Counted from the stretch's first letter, positions 18,470 to 27,251 are shown. The stretch: DNA of 64,000 nucleotides from Mycobacterium sp. D16Q14 (GCA_002013415.1 MAEX01000005.1:186001-250000); one strand, 5' to 3'. A program made the numbers and translations. Notes: generated by a model from the sequence alone, not told the origin.

Positions 18470-18901
18470 GTGAGCGACCCCGATGCCCGGCTGGCCAGCG
18501 ATCTGTCGCTTGTTGTCATCCGCCTGGCCCGGCATCTGCGCTTTCGTCGCGCGGATTCCCCGGTCTCGTTGACACAGTTGTCGGCATTGGCAACATTGCT
18601 CAACGAGGGTGCGATGACCCCGGGCGCGCTGGCTGCTCGCGAGCGTGTGCAGCCGCCGTCGATGACGCGGGTGATCGCCTCCTTGGCCGAGCTCGGGTTG
18701 GTGGAGCGTTCGGCGCATCCGACCGACGGCCGCCAGGTAGTTGTCTCGCTGTCGGAGGCAGGCGCAGACATTGTGCTGGCCGATCGCAGCGCCCGCGAGG
18801 AGTGGCTGCGCGAGCACCTGGACGATTTCACCCCGGATCAACGCGCGGTGCTGCGGCAGGCGACCGACCTGCTCTCGGCGCTGGTCAATGAAAACGGTTA
18901 G
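18470..18901 (+). CDS. MarR family transcriptional regulator (Rv0880-like)
   Basis: 143-residue winged-helix repressor. The recognition region is [22 protein letters not shown] and the wing is [18 protein letters not shown]; flanking helices form the dimer interface. Orthologue of Rv0880 by position and sequence. It lies 34 bases upstream of an MFS exporter on the same strand, so autoregulated control of that exporter is likely. A short inverted repeat TTAGTCTCTAA lies between the two genes but is too short to be sure of. Confidence 0.9.
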   Translation: MSDPDARLASDLSLVVIRLARHLRFRRADSPVSLTQLSALATLLNEGAMTPGALAARERVQPPSMTRVIASLAELGLVERSAHPTDGRQVVVSLSEAGADIVLADRSAREEWLREHLDDFTPDQRAVLRQATDLLSALVNENG

Positions 18902-18935
18902 CTGACAATCTCGTTAGTCTCTAAAATGATCTACC

Positions 18936-20258
18936 GTGGCTGACCGCGGCGGGATATTCGTATCGTTGCGCACACGCAATTACCGGCTGTGGATCAGCGG
19001 CCAGATGGTCTCGCTCATCGGAACGTGGATGCAGCGAGTGGCGCAGGACTGGCTGGTCCTGGACCTCTCGCACGGCAACGCCTTCTTGCTGGGTGTGGTG
19101 ATGGCGCTGCAATTCGGGCCGACGCTTTTGTTGTCGGTGTGGGGCGGGATGCTGGCCGATCGCTACGACAAGCGACGGATGCTCATGGTCACCCAGGCAC
19201 TGATGGCGCTGTTCGCGTTGACGGTGGGTCTCTTACAGGTCACCGGGCTGGTCCGGATCTGGCATGTGATGGCGGTGGCCTTCGCGACGGGATGCGCCGC
19301 GGCGATCGAGGCGCCCACTCGGCAGTCCTTCACGATCGAGATGGTCGGCCCGGAGCACCTGCCTAACGCGGTCGGGCTCAATTCGATGGTGTTCAACCTC
19401 GCGGGCGTCATCGGGCCGGCGATCTCCGGTGTGCTGATCGGGCTGGTCGGCACGGGTTGGGTCTTCCTGCTGAACTTCGTCAGTTTCCTCGGTGTGGGAA
19501 TCGCGCTGTGGCGGATGCAACCAGATGAGCTGCACCCCAGTGATCCGGTTCCTCGCGCCAAGGGGCAGCTGCGCCAGGGATTCTCCTACGTATGGCACCG
19601 GCGCGACTTGTTCATGATCATGCTGACGGTGTTCCTGGTCTCGACCTTCGGGCTGAACTTTTCACTGACGCTCGCGGTGTTGGCGCGCGAGACCTTCGGT
19701 CGTGGCGCGGAGTCATACGGGCTGCTGTCGACGGCTCTGGCGATCGGCACGCTGTTAGGTGCCACTCTGGCCGCCCGGCGCACCGAGAAGGTGCACATGA
19801 ATTTGTTCTACAGTGCCGCAATGGCTTTCGGAGTATCCGAGGCTGTCGTCAGTGCGATGCCCTCCTACGTGTCGGTGGCCATCGCACTCATCCCGACGGG
19901 TCTGCTGGCGCTGACGTTCACCACATCGGCGATGAATATCATTCAGCTGTCCGTAGATTCGCAGCTGCGAGGAAGGGTGATGGGCATCTACATGGTGGCT
20001 TTCCTGGGTGGCACTCCGCTGGGTAGCCCGTTGGTGGGCTGGCTGGCCGATCTGCATGGCGGACGGATGCCGCTGCTGATCGGCGGGGTGGTATCGGTGG
20101 CCGCCGGGCTGACATGCGCGGTGTATCTGCGCCGTCATCCGTGTCCGGTTGTCGCCGAGGTGGTTCCGGTGGCCGGCCAGATACGTCCTGGACTCATTGC
20201 GCCTGCTCCGGTCGCAACCCCGGTGTGTGAACCGACGCCGCTGGCGAAGCGGGTCTAG
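18936..20258 (+). CDS. MFS exporter, MFS_3 (EntS-like) type
   Basis: 440-residue drug/siderophore-type exporter with about twelve membrane helices. N-terminal SLRTRNYRLWISGQMVSLIGTWMQRVAQDW is the signature of this subfamily. The loop-2 motif is GGMLADRYDKRRMLM and the second half carries VDSQLRGRVMGIYM. It follows the MarR gene and directly precedes the TrmH gene (ATG immediately after the TAG stop). Substrate unknown; MarR linkage suggests export of toxic small molecules. Confidence 0.88.
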   Translation: MADRGGIFVSLRTRNYRLWISGQMVSLIGTWMQRVAQDWLVLDLSHGNAFLLGVVMALQFGPTLLLSVWGGMLADRYDKRRMLMVTQALMALFALTVGLLQVTGLVRIWHVMAVAFATGCAAAIEAPTRQSFTIEMVGPEHLPNAVGLNSMVFNLAGVIGPAISGVLIGLVGTGWVFLLNFVSFLGVGIALWRMQPDELHPSDPVPRAKGQLRQGFSYVWHRRDLFMIMLTVFLVSTFGLNFSLTLAVLARETFGRGAESYGLLSTALAIGTLLGATLAARRTEKVHMNLFYSAAMAFGVSEAVVSAMPSYVSVAIALIPTGLLALTFTTSAMNIIQLSVDSQLRGRVMGIYMVAFLGGTPLGSPLVGWLADLHGGRMPLLIGGVVSVAAGLTCAVYLRRHPCPVVAEVVPVAGQIRPGLIAPAPVATPVCEPTPLAKRV

Positions 20259-21071
20259 ATGCTGGTCATTGACGTAGACAACGCTGCCGACCCCCGTTTG
20301 GACAGCTTCCGCGATCTCAACAGTGTCGACCGCAGGCCAGATCTGCCCAGTGGCAAGGGGCTGGTGATCGCCGAGGGTGTGCTTGTTGTGCAGCGCATGG
20401 TCGCCTCGCGATTCGCCCCCTTCGCGCTTTTGGGTACCGACCGTCGATTGACTGAGCTCGCCGGCGATCTCGGCCCCGTCGATGTTCCGTATTACCGGGC
20501 GAGTGCGGAGGTCATGGCGGAGGTCGTCGGCTTTCATCTCAACCGGGGGGTGCTCGCCGCGGCGCGGCGCCCGGTGGAGTTGTCGGCGGCCGAACTGATG
20601 CAGAACGCACGCACGGTGGCGGTGCTGGAAGGTGTCAACGACCACGAGAATCTGGGCTCGATCTTCCGCAATGCCGCGGGAATGGGAGTGGACGCGGTGT
20701 TCTTCGGCAGTGGCTGCGCCGACCCGCTGTATCGGAGGGCGGTGCGGGTGTCGATGGGACACGCGCTGCTGGTGCCGTTCGCGCGCCTTCCGGAATGGCC
20801 GAAGTCGCTGTACCGGCTGCGGGACAATGGATTCCGACTGCTGGCGATGACGCCGGCCGGGGACTCGCGGGCGTTGGCCGATGCGATGCCGCCGTTACAG
20901 GGGGAGAAGGTGGCGCTGATGGTGGGTGCCGAGGGCCCGGGACTGACCGATGTCGCATTGCGTGCCAGCGATTTTCGAGTACGCATTCCCATGGCTAACG
21001 GCACTGACTCGCTGAATGTGGCCACCGCCGCCGCGTTGGCGTTCTATGAGCGCGCTAGGCTCGCGCCATGA
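20259..21071 (+). CDS. TrmH/SpoU family RNA 2'-O-methyltransferase (Rv0881-like)
   Basis: 270-residue SPOUT methyltransferase. The three trefoil-knot motifs are visible: LEGVNDHENLGSIFRNA (motif 1), VALMVGAEGPGLTD (motif 2) and RIPMANGTDSLNVATAAALA (motif 3). The N-terminal ~100 residues form the substrate-binding subdomain. It methylates a ribose in tRNA or rRNA; the exact site is unknown. The ATG directly follows the stop of the MFS gene, and its TGA overlaps the next start (ATGA). Confidence 0.92.
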   Translation: MLVIDVDNAADPRLDSFRDLNSVDRRPDLPSGKGLVIAEGVLVVQRMVASRFAPFALLGTDRRLTELAGDLGPVDVPYYRASAEVMAEVVGFHLNRGVLAAARRPVELSAAELMQNARTVAVLEGVNDHENLGSIFRNAAGMGVDAVFFGSGCADPLYRRAVRVSMGHALLVPFARLPEWPKSLYRLRDNGFRLLAMTPAGDSRALADAMPPLQGEKVALMVGAEGPGLTDVALRASDFRVRIPMANGTDSLNVATAAALAFYERARLAP

Positions 21072-21379
21072 CCGGCGATCCCCAGCCTGCGCGAAGAGTG
21101 AATGGCCCGGCGGACGCCGACACCCCGTGGGCCGAGGGCATCGTCTCGGCGATGTGTGTGGCCGTGGTGGTCGCGGTGGGTGTGGTGGTGCTGAGTCTCG
21201 GTCTGGCCCATGTGCATCCGCTATGGGCGGTTCTGCTCAATATCGTTGCTGTGGGTGGTCTTTCGCCAACGTTGTGGGGTTGGCGGGAGCGTCCGGTGTT
21301 GCGATGGTTCGTGCTGGGCATCGCGATCGGGATCGCCGGCGGATGGGTGGCCGCCGTGGTGACCGCCCTGATCACCTAG
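21068..21379 (+). CDS. DUF2537-like membrane protein (Rv0882-like)
   Basis: 103-residue protein with three membrane helices (IVSAMCVAVVVAVGVVVLSL, LWAVLLNIVAVGGLSPTLWG, WFVLGIAIGIAGGWVAAVV) after a hydrophilic N-terminus. Translationally coupled to the TrmH gene through ATGA. The position matches Rv0882, and it converges on sepH 13 bases away. Function unknown. Confidence 0.72.
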   Translation: MTGDPQPARRVNGPADADTPWAEGIVSAMCVAVVVAVGVVVLSLGLAHVHPLWAVLLNIVAVGGLSPTLWGWRERPVLRWFVLGIAIGIAGGWVAAVVTALIT

Positions 21380-21392
21380 GCCGCGACCTCGC

Positions 21393-22211
21393 TTAGCTCT
21401 GGCCGCTGGAGCGAACGCCGAGCAGCACGTCCTCCCATGTGGGCACGGCAGGCTTGCTTCGGCGTGAGCGCCGCGGTGCGGGCGCCGGCTGAACGTTGGT
21501 GTGCTCCTCGGTCGCCACGGGTTCCGGTTCGCGAACCGGTTCGGACTGCGGTGCGGAGCGCGCGTTGAACAACTCCGGCTCGGGCTCGGGGAGGAGTGGA
21601 GCTACCGGCGCGACGGGGCGCAGGCTGCGGGTGAACGTCGGGTCGATGAGTTCGCGCGCGGAATCGTCGAGCGCGGTCACCGTGCCGCCATGGGCTCCGG
21701 GAGTGAACCGGAAGTGCGCTTTGTTGTCCGACCGACCGGCCCGCCACAGCAGCTGCACGGTCCACCGGCCGTCCTCGACCTTCCAGGCGTCCCATTCAAT
21801 GCCGTCGGGGTCGAGTCCCCGCGCGAACATCGCACCGGCGACGGTATCGGCGAGCGTGTTGACCGTGGGGCCATCATGGCGAACGGGATGGGCCGCAGTG
21901 GCCATCTCGGCTGCGCGCTGCCGTTCCAGCAATACCGGATGGGCGAACCGTTCGATCCGCGAGACATCGACTCCGGCAGAGGTGGCGACTTGCTGGACGG
22001 TGGCGCCGGCCCGGATCCGGGCCTGAATTTCCCGGGGTCGCAACGAGCTCTCCATTTCGATCTCGATCTGTCCCAGACGGGAAAGATCGCGCCGGGCGGC
22101 TGCGCGGAGTCTGTCGTCGGCGTCGATGACGAACTTGTCGGCGCCATTGGCGTCTTGGCAGACCACTCGCTTGCCGTCGGCCGACAGTCCGATGACTTTC
22201 AGTTCGCGCAC
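21393..22211 (-). CDS. sepH: Cell division protein SepH (Rv0883c-like, DUF3071)
   Basis: 272-residue actinobacterial division protein that stimulates FtsZ assembly. It starts MRELKVIGLSADGKRVV, has a helix-turn-helix stretch (ATVQQVATSAGVDVSRIERF, about residues 68-88), a conserved middle part ending in DGRWTVQLLWRAG, and a disordered Pro/Glu-rich C-terminus. It ends with basic PRRSRRSKPAVPTWEDVLLG, the conserved C-terminal motif. Length and layout fit SepH. It is read leftward and stops 13 bases from the DUF2537 gene. Confidence 0.9.
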   Translation of the reverse strand: MRELKVIGLSADGKRVVCQDANGADKFVIDADDRLRAAARRDLSRLGQIEIEMESSLRPREIQARIRAGATVQQVATSAGVDVSRIERFAHPVLLERQRAAEMATAAHPVRHDGPTVNTLADTVAGAMFARGLDPDGIEWDAWKVEDGRWTVQLLWRAGRSDNKAHFRFTPGAHGGTVTALDDSARELIDPTFTRSLRPVAPVAPLLPEPEPELFNARSAPQSEPVREPEPVATEEHTNVQPAPAPRRSRRSKPAVPTWEDVLLGVRSSGQS

Positions 22212-22315
22212 GATGTCCTCCTCGCCCTGGACTGGATGCTCCAGTTCTCAGGACCTTAGTGCAGGTAGAGGGCCATTCTGTGGTGACACGCGGGGGTGGG
22301 GGCTACTTGCTTTTT

Positions 22316-22454
22316 CGGAAGGTTCGCGCTATGTGACGCGTGTGGCAGATGTTGTTTGCCGCTGGGGCGCGCGGCTTGGCGCCGATAACGCGAATCGAGT
22401 GCGAGCCTGGCGCGGGTTCTTGGCGTGATTTCCCGCGGGAGGTTCGCACTCGAT
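22316..22454. repeat. Intergenic palindromic/repeat element between lpqH and sepH
   Basis: The gap holds two imperfect direct repeats exactly 120 bases apart: CGGAAGGTTCGCGCT (22316-22330) and CGGGAGGTTCGCACT (22436-22450). The second is part of a long hairpin: ATCGAGTGCGAGCC (22394-22407) pairs with GGTTCGCACTCGAT (22441-22454) with one G-U pair, and inside it CGCGGG (22411-22416) pairs with CCCGCG (22432-22437). It may end lpqH transcription, or be one copy of a REP-like family. No gene is seen here. Confidence 0.5.
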
Positions 22455-22480
22455 AGCGCGCTAGACCAAAACTAGGTGCC

Positions 22481-22957
22481 CTATGGGCAGGTGACCTCTA
22501 TTTCGAATGGCTTGTTGGTGGGCTGCATGGGGTTGGCCATGTCCACCGCGATGGCGGTGCCTTCGATGTGGTATTTCTTGCCGTCCTTGGTGGCCTTCGC
22601 GCTCGCTCCGGGGGTGCCTTCGGAGAATGCCAGCGACTGACCACTGAGGCTGCCCAGGCCCGCGGACTTCACCGTCGGTGAATCGCCCTCCGTCACCACA
22701 GCGCCAAAGCCCTGTGCGCCGCTGCCGATGACGATGTTGACGTTGCCGTTCGAGGCCTGGCAGACGACAGCACCTTCGATCTTCTGCTCCTTACCGTCGA
22801 TGACGACCTTGGCGCTGCTGTTGGTCGCAACCGCGCCTGCGCCGTTACTGACGGTGGTGCCCTTGGTCTCGGATTTGTCCTTATCGCTCGAACAGCCGAC
22901 CAGACCTGCGGCGATAATCGCCGCGCCGCCGATGGCGACCACAAGCCCACGCTTCAT
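22481..22957 (-). CDS. lpqH: LpqH-like (19 kDa antigen family) lipoprotein
   Basis: 158-residue lipoprotein from MKRGLVVAIGGAAIIAAGLVGCSSDKD: signal peptide with lipobox LVGC at Cys22. AAGGAG lies just upstream of this Met, which decides the start over one 15 codons earlier. The mature part resembles the mycobacterial lipoprotein antigen family (VVIDGKEQKIEGAVVCQAS; GTAIAVDMANPMQP; FEIEVTCP at the end), with two Cys that could form a disulfide. Related LpqH proteins are surface TLR2 ligands in M. tuberculosis; the precise role is unknown. There are several paralogues in mycobacteria, so the symbol is by family. Confidence 0.82.
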   Translation of the reverse strand: MKRGLVVAIGGAAIIAAGLVGCSSDKDKSETKGTTVSNGAGAVATNSSAKVVIDGKEQKIEGAVVCQASNGNVNIVIGSGAQGFGAVVTEGDSPTVKSAGLGSLSGQSLAFSEGTPGASAKATKDGKKYHIEGTAIAVDMANPMQPTNKPFEIEVTCP

Positions 22958-23047
22958 AGCGTTCTCCTTATATGTGATGAGGGGTGGAGCCGAACAGGAC
23001 AAAGTATGGGTCGGTAACGGGGCGGGGTACGCGGAACGCCGGTATAC

Positions 23048-23356
23048 CTACGTACCCAGATTTGAGATATCGATTCCGGCCGACAGCAGAATCACCACTA
23101 CCACGGTCAGGGTGGTCAGTGCGATGGGTTTGCCGCCGTGGTGCCAGTGCTCCCGGGCTAGCGCGTGATGGCGCACCGTGCTGATCGCGACGACGCCGAG
23201 CATGACCCCGGTGGCGATCAATGACGCTCCCGCGGTCTGTTTGTGGATGAGTGCGTGGGTGATGAACACGGCGGCGGTTCCCGCGGCCGCCAACCCGGTG
23301 CGAAGCCAGGCCAGTGCCGTGCGCTCTCCGGCGCGGGTCTCGTGGGCAGCCCTCAT
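23048..23356 (-). CDS. DUF202 family membrane protein (second of pair)
   Basis: 102-residue protein with the DUF202 N-terminal motif ERTALAWLRTGLAA and three membrane helices, ending with VVVVILLSAGIDISNLGT. Its start overlaps the stop of the other DUF202 gene by four bases, so both are made together and may form a hetero-oligomer. The function of DUF202 proteins is not established. Confidence 0.82.
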   Translation of the reverse strand: MRAAHETRAGERTALAWLRTGLAAAGTAAVFITHALIHKQTAGASLIATGVMLGVVAISTVRHHALAREHWHHGGKPIALTTLTVVVVILLSAGIDISNLGT

Positions 23357-23697
23357 CGATAGAAGACCGCGATCGATGCCAGGATCGCGACCAGCCCGAT
23401 GCTGACGGCGAGCAGAGGTACCAGCAGGGTGCCCTTGAGTGGTTGGTCCCGGTCCATCCGGTCCTTGACGTCACGCCAATGCACATATGCGCCAACCGAC
23501 ACCACCATGGCAAGGGCTAGGCAGGACGCTGCCAGGACATGCCGGACTCCGGCGTGGTGAAACGGTTGAACGAGAGTCTGGACCGCGACACCGCCGGCGA
23601 GCAATCCAAGCGCGGTGCGGATCCATGAGAGGAACGTGCGTTCGTTGGCCAGGGTGAAGCGGTAGTCGATCTCGGGGTCTTCAGGCGGTTCCGTCAC
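23353..23697 (-). CDS. DUF202 family membrane protein (first of pair)
   Basis: 114-residue protein from the GTG at 23697 (TEPPEDPEIDYRFTLANERTFLSWIRTALG), carrying the DUF202 motif ANERTFLSWIRTALGLL and three membrane helices. The frame is open 21 codons further, but that AT-rich extension (MIDIKNSTSADAG) is not family-like, so I use the later start. It differs from its neighbour in having the acidic N-terminus usual for YidH-type members. Confidence 0.8.
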   Translation of the reverse strand: MTEPPEDPEIDYRFTLANERTFLSWIRTALGLLAGGVAVQTLVQPFHHAGVRHVLAASCLALAMVVSVGAYVHWRDVKDRMDRDQPLKGTLLVPLLAVSIGLVAILASIAVFYR

Positions 23698-24171
23698 CCC
23701 GCCCAACTTACCGAGCACCGCGCCGGCGTCGGCGCTAGTTGAATTCTTAATATCTATCACTTTGAAAACGGCCGAATTGATATTGATAGGTAATACGGAT
23801 GCATGAAGGTTTTAGCTTTGGGTGCCGTCGGCACCCAAGATCAGTGCGATAACGCACGCCAGGGCGATGAAGAGCCGCTTGTTCCGGCGATTCGAACGAT
23901 GGAAGGAGATATCAAAACTATTGAATACTGCACGACCGTATATGAAACAATAGATTATGGGTGCGTGATCAGGTAAGGCGTGCGCTGGGGGTGGGCCGTG
24001 TCAGCGCGTATAGGAATGCGTGAATGCCGCGGGTTTGAAATACCTCGGACGGTCGGAAACCTCATGGTGTGGGATGTCCGGGAGCGCGAAGCCGCGCGGC
24101 GGTAACCCCTCACAGGAAACTCACAGTGGCGACCCAGTCGCGTCGTAGCAGGGGACACCATTGTCACTGAT
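23698..24171. other. 474-base AT-richer gap with hairpin and a possible 57-codon ORF
   Basis: This gap is clearly less GC-rich than its surroundings. It holds a perfect 9-bp hairpin (TTGGGTGCC-GTC-GGCACCCAA, 23818-23838) and an ATG-started frame of 57 codons on the plus strand (23803-23976, MKVLALGAVGTQDQC), with rare TTA and ATA codons and no clear ribosome site. The minus strand has an open stretch ending in RRNKRLFIALACVIALILG but no start codon. Near the right end CTCACAG is repeated at 24109-24115 and 24120-24126. I cannot support a gene here; it may be a decayed gene or a foreign scrap. Confidence 0.4.
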
Positions 24172-25395
24172 GTGACCAGTGTGATGCAGCCGATCGAGAC
24201 CGCGACGGCACCGACCGCAGTACTCGCGACGACCCTCGACATCGTGATCCCCGTGTACAACGAGGAAAACGACCTGGAACCATGCGTGCGCCGCCTGCAC
24301 GCGTTCCTGGCCAACGAGGTGCCGTACACGGCGCGCATCACCATCGCCGACAACGCCAGCACCGATCGCACCCTGCAGATCGCGCATCGGCTTGCCGATG
24401 AGCTTGGCGGTGTTGACGTGCTGCACCTGGAGGAGAAGGGCCGGGGGCGCGCTTTGGCCGCGGCGTGGCTGTCCTCGGACGCCGAGGTTGTCGCCTACTG
24501 CGATGTGGACCTGTCCACCGACCTCAACGCGCTGATGCCGCTTGTCGCACCACTGATCTCGGGCCACTCGGATGTCGCCTACGGGTCGCGGCTCAACCGC
24601 AACTCCCGTGTGGTCCGCGGCCCCAAACGCGAGTTCATCTCCCGCACCTACAACCTGATCCTGCACGCCTCGCTGCAGGTGAGGTTCTCCGATGCCCAGT
24701 GCGGCTTCAAGGCAATCCGTACCGACGTTGCGCGCCAACTACTTCCGCTTGTCGAGGACAAAGAATGGTTCTTCGATACAGAGCTGCTGGTACTGGCCGA
24801 GCGCGTCGGCCTGCGCATTCACGAGGTACCGGTCGACTGGGTGGATGACCCGGACAGCCGGGTCGACATCGTCGACACCGTGCGCAAGGACCTGCTCGGG
24901 ATCTGGCGGTTGGGCAGGGCGCTGATGCTCGGCACCCTGCCGCTGGACGAGCTTCGCCACAGCCTCGGCCGTGAACCGCTCGTCGAGGGTGTGCCTCCAG
25001 GAATGGTCGGCCAGCTGGTGCGATTCGGGATCATCGGTGTGGCAAGCACATTGGCCTACGCGCTACTGTTCCTCGTCTTGCATGGGACGGTGGGGGATCA
25101 GGCCGCCAACTTCCTGGCGCTGCTCATCACCGCGGTGCTCAACACCTCTGCCAACAGGTTCTTCACCTTCGGGGTGCGGGGGCGGCGCAACGTTGCCAAG
25201 CACCAATTCCAGGGGCTTGTCATCTTCGGGATCGGGCTGGCCTTCACCAGTGGCTCGCTTGTCGCGATGCACCACCTCGTTCCGGACGCCTCCAAGCATC
25301 TGCTGCTGATCGTGCTGACCGTGGCCAACCTGGTCGCGACCCTGGTCCGGTTCGTCGGATTGCGTTGGGTGTTCAGAAGTGCGAACGCTCGATGA
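24172..25395 (+). CDS. GT2 glycosyltransferase fused to GtrA-like flippase domain
   Basis: 407-residue membrane protein with two parts. Residues 20-260 are a DPM1-like GT2 domain (TLDIVIPVYNEENDLEPCV; VAYCDVDLSTDLNALM with the DxD-like metal site; GSRLNRNSRVVRGPKREF; DAQCGFKAIR). Residues 280-405 are a four-helix GtrA domain (VRFGIIGVASTLAYALLF to RFVGLRWVF). Such fusions make a polyprenyl-phosphate sugar and help flip it across the membrane. The next gene, a GT39-type transferase, is joined by ATGA, so the pair probably moves a sugar from polyprenyl phosphate onto an extracellular acceptor. Confidence 0.88.
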   Translation: MTSVMQPIETATAPTAVLATTLDIVIPVYNEENDLEPCVRRLHAFLANEVPYTARITIADNASTDRTLQIAHRLADELGGVDVLHLEEKGRGRALAAAWLSSDAEVVAYCDVDLSTDLNALMPLVAPLISGHSDVAYGSRLNRNSRVVRGPKREFISRTYNLILHASLQVRFSDAQCGFKAIRTDVARQLLPLVEDKEWFFDTELLVLAERVGLRIHEVPVDWVDDPDSRVDIVDTVRKDLLGIWRLGRALMLGTLPLDELRHSLGREPLVEGVPPGMVGQLVRFGIIGVASTLAYALLFLVLHGTVGDQAANFLALLITAVLNTSANRFFTFGVRGRRNVAKHQFQGLVIFGIGLAFTSGSLVAMHHLVPDASKHLLLIVLTVANLVATLVRFVGLRWVFRSANAR

Positions 25396-27251
25396 TCCGC
25401 GAGCGGATCAGCGTTGGTCTTCTGCTGATCGGCACCGCGGCCGCATACCTGGTCAACCTCGGCACCAACGGCTGGGCCAACTCGTTTTATTCGGCTGCGG
25501 TGCAAGCGGGTTCGGTGTCGTGGAAGGCCGCGTTCTTCGGATCCTCCGACGCCGCCAACTCGATCACCGTTGATAAGCCCCCCGCCTCGCTATGGCTCAT
25601 GGAACTTTTGGCGCGCATCTTCGGGCTCAGTAGTTGGAGCATTCTGGTGCCCCAGGTGCTTCTGGGTGTGGCGTCGGTTGGCCTGCTGTACCTGACCATC
25701 CGCCGGTATTTCGGCCACCGGGCCGGTCTGCTGGCCGGGCTGGTACTCGCGGTGACGCCGGTGGCGGTGCTGATGTTCCGGTTCAACAATCCGGACGCGC
25801 TGCTGGTCTTCCTGATGATCGCCGCGGTGTGGGCGACGTTACGCGCCATCGAGGATGGCCGCACCCGCTGGCTGCTTCTGGTCGGGGCGCTGGTCGGATT
25901 CGGTTTCCTGACCAAGCAGCTGCAGGTCCTGCTCGTCATCCCGCCTATCGCACTGACCTATCTGGTCGCCGGACCCGTGGGCGCCGGGAAGCGCCTGGTA
26001 CAGCTCACCGGATCGGCCGCCGCGGCGGTAGTTTCGGCGGGATGGTGGATCGTCACGGTCGAGCTGTGGCCACCCGGCTCGCGCCCGTGGATCGGCGGAT
26101 CGCCCGATAACTCGATCCTCGAGCTCACCCTCGGCTACAACGGGCTGGGCCGCATCAACGGTGATGAGAAGGGCAGTGCCTCGGGCCCGCGCGATGAGAT
26201 GTATGGCTTTGGCGGCCACTTCGGCAGCGAACCCGGGATCGGCAGATTGTTCCAACCGGCCCTGGGTGGGCAGATTGCCTGGCTGCTCCCGACGGCACTG
26301 GTCCTGGCGGTGTTGGGACTGGTGCTGCTACGCAAGGAATCCCGGACGGACACGCGTCGGGCGGTGCTGCTTGTCTTCGGATTGTGGGTGCTCACCACGG
26401 GCGCCGTGTTCAGTTACATGCAGGGCATATTCCACCCCTACTACTCGGTGGCGCTGGCACCCGCCGTCGCCGCACTTGTGGGCGCGGGCGGATTCCTGGC
26501 CTGGCAGGAACGCGAAAAATCCTGGGTAAGAGCATCTTTGGCGGCCACTCTCGCGCTTACCGCAGTGCTGGCCTGGATTCTGCTGGGCCGGTCAGCGGAG
26601 TTCCAGTCGTGGCTGCGGTGGGCGATATTGGCCCTGGGGGCGATCGCACTTCTCGGCATCGTCCTGAACAGATATCCCAAGGCTGTCGTCGCCATCGCGC
26701 TCATGGTGGCGCTCGCCGGTCCTATCGCATATTCGGTCCAGACCATCGCGACGCCGCACAGCGGAGCGCTTCCCTCGGCCGGGCCCGAGGTCAAGGGAGG
26801 CGGTTTCCCGGACTTCCCGGATATGCCCGAGCGAGAGCATCGTCCCGAATTCGAGCGCGGTTCCCAACGCGGTGGCGGCCTGCTGGATGGAAGCGATCCG
26901 GGCCCCAATATTGTTGCAGCTCTGGAGGCTAACGCCGATCGCTATACCTGGGTGGCCGCCGCGGTGGGCTCCAACCAGGCGTCTGGTTACCAGCTTTCCA
27001 CCGGCCGGCCCGTCATGCCCATCGGAGGATTCAACGGGACCGACCCGTCACCGACGCTGGCGCAGTTCCAGCAGTACGTGGCCGACGGTCAGATCCATTT
27101 CTTCTTAGATGGGGGGCGCGCTAACCACGGCGGCGAGGGATTCGGCGCCCCCGGCAGTGAGACCTCGAAGTCCATTCGCGAGTGGGTGCAAAAGACCTTC
27201 GCCAAGCAGACCATTGACGACGTCGATATCTATGACCTGACGGCGCGGTGA
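25392..27251 (+). CDS. GT39/ArnT-like polyprenyl-phosphate sugar transferase, membrane
   Basis: 619-residue GT-C fold transferase from ATG 25392, overlapping the stop of the GT2-GtrA gene. The first loop carries NGWANSFYSAAVQAGSVSWK and the family motif ITVDKPPASLWLM (acidic residue before Lys-Pro-Pro). About ten to twelve membrane helices follow, then an extracytoplasmic C-terminal domain from about residue 480 with VAAAVGSNQASGYQLSTGRPVMPIGGF and FFLDGG. This architecture is common in actinobacteria. It should take a sugar from polyprenyl phosphate outside the membrane; sugar and acceptor are unknown. Confidence 0.87.
   Translation: MIRERISVGLLLIGTAAAYLVNLGTNGWANSFYSAAVQAGSVSWKAAFFGSSDAANSITVDKPPASLWLMELLARIFGLSSWSILVPQVLLGVASVGLLYLTIRRYFGHRAGLLAGLVLAVTPVAVLMFRFNNPDALLVFLMIAAVWATLRAIEDGRTRWLLLVGALVGFGFLTKQLQVLLVIPPIALTYLVAGPVGAGKRLVQLTGSAAAAVVSAGWWIVTVELWPPGSRPWIGGSPDNSILELTLGYNGLGRINGDEKGSASGPRDEMYGFGGHFGSEPGIGRLFQPALGGQIAWLLPTALVLAVLGLVLLRKESRTDTRRAVLLVFGLWVLTTGAVFSYMQGIFHPYYSVALAPAVAALVGAGGFLAWQEREKSWVRASLAATLALTAVLAWILLGRSAEFQSWLRWAILALGAIALLGIVLNRYPKAVVAIALMVALAGPIAYSVQTIATPHSGALPSAGPEVKGGGFPDFPDMPEREHRPEFERGSQRGGGLLDGSDPGPNIVAALEANADRYTWVAAAVGSNQASGYQLSTGRPVMPIGGFNGTDPSPTLAQFQQYVADGQIHFFLDGGRANHGGEGFGAPGSETSKSIREWVQKTFAKQTIDDVDIYDLTAR

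Noticed and set aside
18103..18831. Upstream extension of the SRPBCC frame
   Set aside because: It overlaps the DUF2530 gene and is antisense to marR; a strong ribosome site marks the start at 18102.
18911..18925. TTAGTCTCTAA between marR and the MFS gene as a MarR operator
   Set aside because: Arms of only four bases; too weak to call without conservation data.
23812..24000. Minus-strand open stretch ending in a membrane-like helix (RRNKRLFIALACVIALILG)
   Set aside because: No ATG, GTG or TTG occurs in frame before a stop, so it cannot be supported as a gene.
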